The notes beneath the pieces are model-generated. The model searched no databases and had not been told where the DNA came from. It saw only the letters and a list, made by a program, of their open reading frames with translations. This document shows positions 1-8,067 of a stretch of DNA of 29,845 bases, piece after piece. A program made the translations under genes and the position numbers. Source of the DNA: Roseiarcus sp035656495 (GTDB taxonomy: Bacteria > Pseudomonadota > Alphaproteobacteria > Rhizobiales > Beijerinckiaceae); assembly GCA_035656495.1 (NCBI GenBank), contig DASRSL010000249.1:1-29845 (forward strand), written 5' to 3'. How positions within the stretch are numbered: the first letter of the stretch is position 1; the number at the start of each line of letters is the position of its first letter.

Positions 1-285
1 CGGAAATGGCGCCGCAAACCCTTGAAAAGCCTCGAATCACGGCTGGGAATGATATGGGCTCCGACCGCTCGGACCCACAAGATCCAGCTCGCGCCCGCAG
101 GGCGTAGCGGGACGAACGAGCTGCGCTTTCTCCTCAATTCGGCGTCCAGCGGACAGGGGGCGGCGCCACAAGCTATTGAAAATATTCACCTCCGTGTCCA
201 ATGCGCGCCGCGCAAGCCCGCAAAGTTCCAGATTTTGGCGCCTAACGTATTGGAATCGCTTTCGCGGCTGCAGATTCTCCGCCGC
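1..285. other. No recognisable gene (left edge)
   Basis: This stretch lies downstream of the minus-strand permease gene. Both strands carry open frames, but they read as arginine/proline-rich composition with no recognisable domain, and the frame on the plus strand runs on antisense to the permease. I see no substrate-binding-protein gene, tRNA-like fold or clear terminator with a T-tract. A GC-rich stretch around 98-118 can form a short CCCGC/GCGGG stem. Confidence 0.5.
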
Positions 286-1298
286 TCACCGCCCCGTCAG
301 CGACAGGCGGCGGATGCGGCGGTCGATCAGGGTCTGCAGCACGACCGAGATGACGATCACCAGGCCGAAGGCCAATTGGGTGTAGAAGGCGTTGATGCCG
401 GCCGACACGATGCCGGCGTTGATCGCCCCGATGATGAAGGAGGCGACGAAGGCGCCGACGACTGAGCCCGTGCCGCCGAACACCGAGGTGCCGCCGAGGA
501 AGACCGAGGCGATCGTGTTGAGGAGCGACCCCTCGCCCGTGCTCGGCCAGAAATAGTAGCCGTAGATCGAGCTCATGAGTCCGCAGAAGACGGCCGTGAC
601 CCCGACCAGCACGAAGGCCTTGATCTTTACCCGCGCGACGTTGACGCCCATGAGCCGCGCGCTGATCGGGTTGTCGCCGGTCAGAAACACATGCGCCCCG
701 AACCGGGTGCGGTTGAGGAGGAACCACTCGGCGATCAGGATGGCGACCATCCAGAGCGTCTGGACCGGCACGCCGAGGTAGGATTCGCGCAGGATCGCGT
801 GCATCTGCGGGTATTGGTCGGCGGTCAGCGGCACGCCGGTGCCGCCCATCAGCACGAGCTCGAGACCGCGGAAGAGGAACCCCGTGCCGATGGTGATGAC
901 GAGCGAGGGGATGTTGAGGGAGGCGACCAGGAGGCCGTTGACGAGGCCGCAGGCGGCGCCGGTCGCGAGCGCCGCGACGACGCCGAGCGGCCAGGGCGCG
1001 CCGCCGTGCGCCGTCACGAGGCAGAACGCCGCCGTGCCGAGCGCCATCACGGAGGGGAACGAAAGATCGATCTCGCCGGAGATGACGACGAAGGTCAGCG
1101 ACAGCGCGACGACGCCGAACTGCGGCGTCGTCTCGGCGAAGGCGCGATAGATGTCGATGTCGGTGAACACTTTCGGCGCCGCGATGACGAAGCCGAGCCA
1201 CATCGCCACGCCGACCCCGATGATGCCGAGCTGGCTGCCGTAGCGCATGAGGAGGGAAGGCGGCGCGCCGCGGTTGTCGGCCGGCAGCGTCTCTCCCG

Positions 1299-1302
<4 letters not shown>
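286..1302 (-). CDS. Sugar ABC transporter permease (RbsC/FrcC type)
   Basis: This is an inner-membrane permease subunit of a carbohydrate-uptake ABC importer (BPD_transp_2 family). The 338 residues match the usual length of RbsC/FrcC-type permeases. After a short polar N-terminus, hydrophobic segments begin near residue 26 (QLGIIGVGVAMWLGFVIAA) and recur to the C-terminus. The family hallmark ISGEIDLSFPSVMALG, near residues 75-90, corresponds to the conserved SGGIDLSVG region. The start codon overlaps the end of the upstream ATPase gene (ATGA, 1299-1302), so the two are probably translated together. No periplasmic binding protein gene is visible on either side. The substrate is not readable from the sequence. 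The divergent araBAD operon makes L-arabinose or a related pentose a reasonable guess. Confidence 0.9.
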
Positions 1303-2096
<794 letters not shown>

Positions 2097-2247
2097 GCCG
2101 CCTCCGCGGGGTTCGGGAAAAATGAGGCGCGGCGAGCTTTAGCGCGAACTTAATTTTCATACAATTGTCTTCGCTCTTGCCGGTGTCGCCGCTATGATGA
2201 ACACCATGGAAGACCGCGGGGGGCCCGGGAGGATGACTGAGGAGCGC
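2097..2247. promoter_or_regulatory. Divergent control region between the sugar ABC genes and araBAD
   Basis: This is the only non-coding gap between the two divergent sugar operons, so both promoters should lie here. The AT-rich core is about 2148-2170. It contains the 8-bp palindrome ACAATTGT at 2161-2168, a plausible half or core of a regulator site. I cannot name the regulator, and no regulator gene lies adjacent within the window. Confidence 0.45.
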
Positions 2248-3909
2248 ATGTTCACGCTAGGCCTCGATTTCGGCACCAACTCGGTGCGCGCGCTCGTCGT
2301 GCGTTGCTCGGACGGAGCGGAATACGGCAGCCGGGTTGTCGACTACCCGTCCGGAACGCAAGGCGTCCTGCTCGATCCGAGCAACGGCCTCTTGGCTCGG
2401 CAAGATCCCGGCGACCACCTGTTCGGCCTCGAGGAAAGCGTCAAGAGGGCACTGTCGGCCGCCGCGTCCAGAGCCGATTTCGATTCCAGAAAAATCGTGG
2501 GAATCGGCGTCGACACGACGGGCTCGAGCCCGCTTCCGGTGGACGAAACAAACCGTTCTCTCGCCCTCAGCGAGAAGTGGAGGAGCAATCTTTCGGCCCA
2601 GTGCTGGCTCTGGAAGGATCACACGGGCTGGCGGGAAGCCGCCAAGATTACCGAGCTGTCCAAGAAGGTTCGACCGCAGTACGTCGCCAAGATCGGCGGC
2701 GTCTACTCCTCGGAATGGTTCTGGTCGAAGGTCTGGCGTTGCCTGAACGTCGATCGGGCGGTTTTCGAAGCGGCCCACTCATGGGTCGAGCTGGCCGACT
2801 GGATCCCATCGGTCCTCGCCGGCGTAAGCGACCCGAGGGCCATCAAGCGCGGGGTTTGCGCCGCCGGCCATAAGGGGCTCTATTCCGACGAGTGGGGCGG
2901 CCTGCCGGACAAGGAATTCTTGAGCGGCCTCGATGTGCGACTCGCGGAGCTCAGGGACCGCCTCTATGAAAGGGCCCATGACGCAACAGAACCGGCCGGC
3001 GCGCTTTGCCCCGAGTGGGCGGCGAAGCTCGGCCTTGTCGCAGGCATTCCGATCGCCATCGGCGAATTCGACGTGCACTACGGCGCCGTCGGCTGCGGCG
3101 TGCGCGAGGGCACGCTTGTCAAGGTGATCGGAACTTCGACCTGCGACGTCGCCGTTGTCTCCACGGCAAAGCGGGTTGCCGACATTCCAGGGATCTGCGG
3201 CATCGTCAAAGGCGCGATCCTCCCCGGGTTTTTCGGGATCGAGGCCGGCCAGTCGGCCGTGGGCGACATCTTCAAGTGGTGGGTCGAGGGCGTCTTGGGC
3301 GGCGACGCCGCGCTGCACGAGGAGCTTAGCGCGGAAGCGGCGAAGCAGCGGCCCGGGCAGGCCGGCCTGCTGGCGCTTGATTGGAACAACGGCAACCGCA
3401 CGGTCCTCGTCGATCAGCGGCTGTCCGGTCTGCTCATGGGTCAGGACCTCTACACGACGCGCGCGGACGTCTACCGCGCGCTGATCGAAGGGACCGCGTT
3501 CGGCGCACGCGCGATCATCGAGCGCATTCAAGAGTATGGCGTGCCGATCGATCAGGTTGTCTGCTCCGGCGGCATTGCGGAGAAAAATCCGCTGTTGATG
3601 CAGATTTACGCTGACGTGACCGGCCGCATCATGCATGTCGCCGGCTCCAGCCAAAGCGGCGCGCTCGGGTCCGCCATAGCGGCTGCGGTTCTCGCCGGCG
3701 TTCATCCGGATTTCGCGGCCGCGCAAGCCGCGATGACCTCTTTGAAGCCGGTGAAATATTCGCCGGCGAGCGAAAACCAGCAGGTCTACGACCGCCTTTA
3801 CGCGCTTTATCGCGACCTTCACGACAGCTTCGGTGGCCTGAACAACTCGGCCGATCTGTCGCACGTGATGAAGACCCTGATGGACATCAAGGAAGCGCAA
3901 CGCGCATGA
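2248..3909 (+). CDS. araB: Ribulokinase
   Basis: This enzyme phosphorylates L-ribulose with ATP to L-ribulose-5-phosphate, the second step of L-arabinose catabolism. It is a FGGY-family kinase of 553 residues, close to the E. coli AraB length. The N-terminal phosphate-binding loop is LGLDFGTNSVRAL. AraB-type landmarks follow in order: GVDTTGSSP, LWKDHT, the IYSSEWFW-like GGVYSSEWFWSK, AAGHKGL, CPEWAAKLGL, KVIGTSTCD, PGFFGIEAGQSA, GTAFGARAI and the C-terminal GALGSAIAAAVLAGVH. I chose the ATG at 2248 because it begins just before LGLDFG and has GAGGAG at 2239-2244. In-frame ATGs at 2194, 2206 and 2233 are possible, but have no usable SD or have one directly abutting the start. It is the first gene of araB-araA-araD. 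Confidence 0.95.
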   Translation: MFTLGLDFGTNSVRALVVRCSDGAEYGSRVVDYPSGTQGVLLDPSNGLLARQDPGDHLFGLEESVKRALSAAASRADFDSRKIVGIGVDTTGSSPLPVDETNRSLALSEKWRSNLSAQCWLWKDHTGWREAAKITELSKKVRPQYVAKIGGVYSSEWFWSKVWRCLNVDRAVFEAAHSWVELADWIPSVLAGVSDPRAIKRGVCAAGHKGLYSDEWGGLPDKEFLSGLDVRLAELRDRLYERAHDATEPAGALCPEWAAKLGLVAGIPIAIGEFDVHYGAVGCGVREGTLVKVIGTSTCDVAVVSTAKRVADIPGICGIVKGAILPGFFGIEAGQSAVGDIFKWWVEGVLGGDAALHEELSAEAAKQRPGQAGLLALDWNNGNRTVLVDQRLSGLLMGQDLYTTRADVYRALIEGTAFGARAIIERIQEYGVPIDQVVCSGGIAEKNPLLMQIYADVTGRIMHVAGSSQSGALGSAIAAAVLAGVHPDFAAAQAAMTSLKPVKYSPASENQQVYDRLYALYRDLHDSFGGLNNSADLSHVMKTLMDIKEAQRA

Positions 3910-3937
3910 GGGCCGGATTGAACGAGCGGACAATGAT

Positions 3938-3980
3938 CCGCGAACCGCCCGCCGACGAACTTCTTACGTCCGGTTCGCGG
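3938..3980. repeat. Perfect 10-bp inverted repeat between araB and araA
   Basis: CCGCGAACCG (3938-3947) and its exact reverse complement CGGTTCGCGG (3971-3980) flank a 23-nt loop inside the 106-nt gap between araB and araA. The transcript could fold into a GC-rich stem. No T-tract follows, so a simple intrinsic terminator is unlikely. An mRNA stabiliser or processing site, an attenuating structure or a regulator site are the alternatives. Confidence 0.6.
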
Positions 3981-4015
3981 CCGGAATTGTCAGTGTCAAA
4001 GCCATCGAGACGATC

Positions 4016-5524
4016 ATGATCAACCTCGCCTCTCCGGAAGTCTGGTTCATCTGCGGCTCGCAGCATCTCTATGGGCCTGGGCCGCTGCAAAGAGTCTCGG
4101 CCGACGCGCGCGACATTGCCGGCTCGCTGGCGGAATCGCCGAGACTGCCTCTCAAAGTTGTCTTCAAATCGCTTCTGACGACGCCGGACGAGATCGCCCG
4201 GCTCTGCATGGAAGCGAATTCCGACGACAATTGCGCCGGCCTCATTCTCTGGATGCACACGTTCTCGCCCTCGAAGATGTGGATTCGCGGGTTGAACGCG
4301 CTGCAAAAGCCGTTCGTGCACCTCCACACGCAGTTCAACCGGGATCTGCCGTGGAGCTCGATCGACATGGATTTCATGAACTTGAACCAGTCGGCGCACG
4401 GCGACCGCGAGGCGGGATTCATCCATACGCGGATGCGCCTTCCGCGTAAGGTCGTGGTCGGCCATTGGGCCGATCCGGAGGTCCGCGATCGGATCGCCGC
4501 GTGGATGCGAGCCGCCCGCGCCTGGCACGACTGGCAGGGCGCGAGGTTCTGCCGCTTTGGTGACAATATGCGGCAGGTTGCCGTCACCGAGGGCGACAAG
4601 CTCGCAGCGGAGATGAATTTTGGCTTCGCAACCAACGGCTACGGCGTGGGCGAACTCGCATCGGCGGTCGCCGCCGTTTCAGACGCCGAGGCGAGGGATC
4701 TGGCCGGCGAATATGAAGAGCTCTACCGGGTCGTTCCGGAACTGCGCCGGGGCGGCGAGCGGCATGACTCGCTTCTTTACGGCGCGCGGCTCGAACTCGG
4801 ATTGCGCTCGTTTCTCGGCGAAGGCGGGTTCAAGGGCTTCACCACGACCTTCGAGGATCTGCACGGGCTGAGGCAGCTCCCCGGCCTCGCGCCGCAGCGT
4901 CTGATGGCGGATGGTTACGGCTTCGGCGCCGAGGGCGACTGGAAGACGGCGGCGCTCGTGCGCGCGATGAAGGTGATGGCGGAAGGGCTGCCCGGGGGCA
5001 CGTCCTTCATGGAAGACTACACCTACCATCTGGAGTCCGGCGGCGAACTGGTGCTCGGCGCTCACATGCTGGAGGTTTGCCCATCGATCGCGGCGGCCAA
5101 GCCGTCGCTCGAGATTCACCGCCTGACGATCGGCGGGAAGGAGGATCCCGTTCGGCTCGTATTCGACGCGCCGCCCGGACCGGCGCTCAACGCGACGCTG
5201 ATCGACCTCGGCGCGCGTTTCCGCCTGCTGGTGAACGAAGTAACCGTAGTCGAGCACCCCGCATTGCCGAAACTGCCGGTGGCGCGCGCCGTCTGGGAAT
5301 GCAAGCCGGACTTCAAGACGGCCTGCGCCGCGTGGATTCTGGCGGGTGGCGCGCATCATACGGGGTTCAGCTATGACGTGACCGCCGAAATGCTGGAAGA
5401 TTTCGCGACAATCGCAGGCATCGAGTTCGTGAAAATCGGCGACGAGACCATCCTTCCTGTGTTCAAGCAGGATCTGCGCAACAACGACGTCTATTACCAT
5501 CTTGCGCAAGGCTTGCGCGCCTGA
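4016..5524 (+). CDS. araA: L-arabinose isomerase
   Basis: This enzyme converts L-arabinose to L-ribulose, the first step of the pathway, in the cytoplasm and with a divalent metal (normally Mn2+). The 502 residues match the family length. The N-terminus EVWFICGSQHLYG is diagnostic. The metal and catalytic residues known from E. coli AraA are present at nearly the same numbers: Glu306 (GAEGDWK), Glu333 (FMEDYT), His350 (GAHMLEV) and the histidines of GGAHHTGFSYD near 447-448. The conserved WMHTFSPSKMWI segment is at about 79-90. The gene follows araB after 106 nt that contain an inverted repeat, and precedes araD by 23 nt. The SD before the ATG is weak (GAGACG), which may make translation depend on upstream context. 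Confidence 0.97.
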   Translation: MINLASPEVWFICGSQHLYGPGPLQRVSADARDIAGSLAESPRLPLKVVFKSLLTTPDEIARLCMEANSDDNCAGLILWMHTFSPSKMWIRGLNALQKPFVHLHTQFNRDLPWSSIDMDFMNLNQSAHGDREAGFIHTRMRLPRKVVVGHWADPEVRDRIAAWMRAARAWHDWQGARFCRFGDNMRQVAVTEGDKLAAEMNFGFATNGYGVGELASAVAAVSDAEARDLAGEYEELYRVVPELRRGGERHDSLLYGARLELGLRSFLGEGGFKGFTTTFEDLHGLRQLPGLAPQRLMADGYGFGAEGDWKTAALVRAMKVMAEGLPGGTSFMEDYTYHLESGGELVLGAHMLEVCPSIAAAKPSLEIHRLTIGGKEDPVRLVFDAPPGPALNATLIDLGARFRLLVNEVTVVEHPALPKLPVARAVWECKPDFKTACAAWILAGGAHHTGFSYDVTAEMLEDFATIAGIEFVKIGDETILPVFKQDLRNNDVYYHLAQGLRA

Positions 5525-5547
5525 CGTGCGTCGAAGGCGGAGGCACG

Positions 5548-6237
5548 ATGTTCACCGAGCTCAAGCGCGAAGCCTATGAAGCCAACATCGCGTTGCCGCG
5601 GCATGGCCTGATCAATCTGACGTTCGGCAACGCCAGCGCGATCGATCGCGCTCAGGGCGCGTTCGCGATCAAGCCGAGCGGCGTCGACTACGCATCGCTC
5701 GCGCCCGACGACATGGTCGTCGTCGACCTCGAGGGCCGAAGGGTCGATGGGCCGCTCAATCCGTCGTCCGACACGCCAACTCACCGACGGCTGTTCCTCG
5801 CCTTCTCGGGCATCGGCGGCGTGGTCCACACGCACTCATCGCACGCCACCGCCTTTGCACAGGCCGGCCGTCCGATTCCAATCTTCGGCACGACGCACGC
5901 GGACTATTTCAACGGTGAAGTGCCGATCACCCGCAGGATGACTCCGCAGGAGATCGCGGCGGCCTATGAATGGGAGACGGGCGCCGTCATCGTCGAGCGC
6001 ATGCGCGGCCTCGATCCCGCCGACCTTCCCGGCATCCTCGTCAATCGGCACGCCCCTTTCACCTGGGGACCGACAGCCGCCAAGGCGGTCGAAAACGCCG
6101 TCGCGGTCGAATGCATCGCCCACATGGCGCTGATGTCGATGCAGCTTGCTCCGGATCTCGAACCGATCGAGCCGGAGCTGCTGGCGAAACATTTCAGGCG
6201 CAAGCACGGCGCCGAGGCCTATTACGGGCAGGTTTGA
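5548..6237 (+). CDS. araD: L-ribulose-5-phosphate 4-epimerase
   Basis: This enzyme epimerises L-ribulose-5-phosphate to D-xylulose-5-phosphate, feeding the pentose phosphate pathway. It is a class II aldolase/adducin-fold enzyme of 229 residues, the usual AraD length. Known Zn-site residues are visible: His94 and His96 in VVHTHSSHATAFAQ and His168 in LVNRHAPF. Asp75 in the SSDTPTH segment, Asp119 (THADYF) and Tyr226 near the C-terminus match the catalytic positions of E. coli AraD. The start has a clear SD, GGAGG at 5539-5543, four bases before the ATG. It is the last gene of the araBAD operon, followed by a (GA)11 run and a hairpin. Confidence 0.96.
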   Translation: MFTELKREAYEANIALPRHGLINLTFGNASAIDRAQGAFAIKPSGVDYASLAPDDMVVVDLEGRRVDGPLNPSSDTPTHRRLFLAFSGIGGVVHTHSSHATAFAQAGRPIPIFGTTHADYFNGEVPITRRMTPQEIAAAYEWETGAVIVERMRGLDPADLPGILVNRHAPFTWGPTAAKAVENAVAVECIAHMALMSMQLAPDLEPIEPELLAKHFRRKHGAEAYYGQV

Positions 6238-6246
6238 GCGCAAGTC

Positions 6247-6268
6247 GAGAGAGAGAGAGAGAGAGAGA
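6247..6268. repeat. (GA)11 dinucleotide microsatellite
   Basis: Eleven uninterrupted GA units begin 9 nt after the araD stop codon and run directly into GGAGGCGC. Perfect dinucleotide runs of this length are uncommon in bacteria and are prone to slippage. Here the run is outside any recognised coding frame, between convergent genes. Confidence 0.9.
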
Positions 6269-6271
6269 GGA

Positions 6272-6284
6272 GGCGCTTCGCGCC
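6272..6284. terminator. Possible hairpin terminator between araD and a convergent gene
   Basis: GGCGC-TTC-GCGCC forms a 5-bp GC stem with a 3-nt loop, 35 nt after the araD stop and 25 nt from the stop of the convergent minus-strand gene. No clear T-tract follows on either strand, so function as an intrinsic terminator is uncertain. Confidence 0.35.
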
Positions 6285-6308
6285 GCCCCTCGTATCTGAT
6301 CCGTGAAA

Positions 6309-6746
6309 CTACGCCAGCGCGATGCTCATGCCGCTGAGATCGAGCGAGAACATGAAGCCGACCTGTCGGCCCCGAAGGCGCAACACCACGCCTCTCGCGT
6401 TCGAGAGGTGCACCGCGGTGCGGCCGCCGGCGATCGCCAGTCCGGCCCCGATCGCCGAATAAATGCCATCGATATCAGCCGGGCTATGCAAGTGGTAGGC
6501 CGTTCCCACCAGATCCGCGCCCGAGGCGCCGATCGTCGCGCCGGCGCTGATTCCGCCGATCCTCAGCGGATACTGACCCCCCTCGAAGCTCAAGACCCCG
6601 CTCCCGCCGGAGGCGCCAAAGATGAATCCGGCGCTGATGATCCTGATTGCGACAGAGCCGGTCGCCGCTTCAGCGGACGGCAAAAAGGCTCCCGTCGCCA
6701 GAGCGGCCCCGGAAACGATCAGGCCGCGGCGTGTGATGCTTTTCAT
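6309..6746 (-). CDS. Small Tat-exported protein of unknown function
   Basis: This 145-residue protein has a convincing twin-arginine-type signal: MKSITRRGLIVSG, then a hydrophobic stretch (AALATGAFLPSAEA) with a probable AEA/A cleavage site near residue 27. The mature part (~118 residues) is rich in Gly, Ala, Ile and Ser and has alternating hydrophobic segments (VAIRIISAGFIFGASGGSG, GISAGATIGASGADLVG), suggesting a small beta-rich periplasmic or envelope protein. I do not recognise the family. The glycine-rich pattern is loosely like DUF1134/EipA or Ysc84-type proteins, but I cannot claim homology. A GGGGG SD-like run lies 9 nt before the ATG, and a sigma70-like promoter lies upstream. It converges on araD with no obvious functional link. 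Confidence 0.65.
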   Translation of the reverse strand: MKSITRRGLIVSGAALATGAFLPSAEAATGSVAIRIISAGFIFGASGGSGVLSFEGGQYPLRIGGISAGATIGASGADLVGTAYHLHSPADIDGIYSAIGAGLAIAGGRTAVHLSNARGVVLRLRGRQVGFMFSLDLSGMSIALA

Positions 6747-6816
6747 GTCTTAAGACCCCCTTCAGATCAGACCCGCTCAGGCGTCTGGTTCTCGAAGCGC
6801 GTTCGACAACGTTCAT

Positions 6817-6846
6817 TGCATAAACTTGCCGGTGCTAGGTTGACAA
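6817..6846 (-). promoter_or_regulatory. Candidate sigma70 promoter of the Tat-signal protein gene
   Basis: On the minus strand, TTGTCA (6841-6846) and TATGCA (6817-6822) are separated by 18 nt, about 70 nt upstream of the ATG at 6746. The match to the -35 and -10 consensus is moderate. Confidence 0.4.
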
Positions 6847-6967
6847 GCTTCTACGTCCTGGCCCTTGGGCTGCGGATACGACACAGGGCCGGAGAGCTGC
6901 TTAGGCAGGATCTCCGTCTCGATCCAATGTCGGACGCGCCGTCTGCCCGAGGTTTGCCCGACGTCCC

Positions 6968-7948
6968 TCACCCGCCTCTCGCCGCCGCCGCCCGACAAAG
7001 CCTGTCGTTGATCGCCGCGCCCAGCCCGCCGTGCGGAACAGGGGCCGCGGCTATGGTTCGCGCTCCGGACCCATCCAGAGCCCGCAGATGGGCAAACAGA
7101 TTCGACGCCGCCTCGACGAGATCGCCGGACGGCGAAAGGTCGAGCCGGGCCAGCGCCGGTCCTCCCTTGAGCGCGCCAGCGAAATCAAGCGCGGCTTCAT
7201 CGGGTTCCGCTCGAGCAGCGTCGAGCCGGACGCGGGCGCGCGGCGCGTAATGCGATTCGAGCTGCCCGGGCGCGTACGACCTCTTTCCCGACGCCGCGGG
7301 CGAGCCGAGCGGACGCCCGAGCACCGCCTCGATCGCTTCGCCCGGGATCGCGCCGGGGCGAAGCAGCGTCGGCGCGTCGAGGCAGGCGACGATCGTCGAT
7401 TCGAGCCCGTGGCGCGATGGACCGCCGTCGAGAATCCAGTCGATCCTGCCGTCGAGGTCGGCGAGGGCATGGGCGGCCGTCGTGGGGCTGATCCGACCCG
7501 ATCGGTTAGCCGAGGGGGCGGCGAGCGGAACTCCGGCCTCCTCGATCAGTCCGCGTGCGACAGGATGAGCGGGAGCGCGAATCGCGAGGCTGTCGAGGCC
7601 GGCTCGCGCCAACAGGCTCACCCGACATGCCGAGGCGGAAGGCAGGACGAGAGTGAGCGGCCCCGGCCAGAACGCCTGCGCCAGCCGTTCGGCGTCCCGA
7701 CCGAATATCGCATGTCGCCGGGCCGCCTCGATGTCGAGGACGTGAGCGATCAGCGGATTGAAGGCCGGCCTTCCCTTTGCCGCGAAGATCGCCGCGACCG
7801 CGGCGTCGGACGTCGCGTCCGCCGCCAGCCCGTAAACGGTCTCGGTCGGCGTGGCGACGAGACCGCCGCCGCGCAGACACGCCGCCGCGGCCGCGATCGT
7901 CTGCGGAGATGCGGGGGCCAAATGCGTCGTTCGGCGACTCTCCGCCAT
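6968..7948 (-). CDS. sua5: L-threonylcarbamoyladenylate synthase (Sua5, YrdC plus C-terminal domain)
   Basis: This enzyme makes L-threonylcarbamoyl-AMP from threonine, bicarbonate and ATP, the first step of the t6A modification at position 37 of ANN-decoding tRNAs. It has 326 residues and the long Sua5 architecture. The YrdC domain is at about 14-205 (PTETVYGLAADA at 34-45, KGRP at 58-61, LAAPSANRSG near 142-151, STI near 184). A linker with SYAPGQLESHYAP (224-236), matching the Sua5 PGM/L-x-HYAP motif, leads to the C-terminal Sua5 domain. GGAAG lies upstream of the ATG. It is divergent from the acyl-CoA dehydrogenase gene with a 119-nt gap. It is a housekeeping gene and no operon partner is seen. 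Confidence 0.94.
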   Translation of the reverse strand: MAESRRTTHLAPASPQTIAAAAACLRGGGLVATPTETVYGLAADATSDAAVAAIFAAKGRPAFNPLIAHVLDIEAARRHAIFGRDAERLAQAFWPGPLTLVLPSASACRVSLLARAGLDSLAIRAPAHPVARGLIEEAGVPLAAPSANRSGRISPTTAAHALADLDGRIDWILDGGPSRHGLESTIVACLDAPTLLRPGAIPGEAIEAVLGRPLGSPAASGKRSYAPGQLESHYAPRARVRLDAARAEPDEAALDFAGALKGGPALARLDLSPSGDLVEAASNLFAHLRALDGSGARTIAAAPVPHGGLGAAINDRLCRAAAARGG

Positions 7949-8067
7949 GAACGCTTCCTGTCGAGCGTTGCGCTAAAACCCGTCTATACATAATCTGCAT
8001 CGGCTTTGCCGGATGAACCGAAAGAGCCGCCCAACGGCGGGACGCCGGTACAGTGGAGGAGGCCGCC

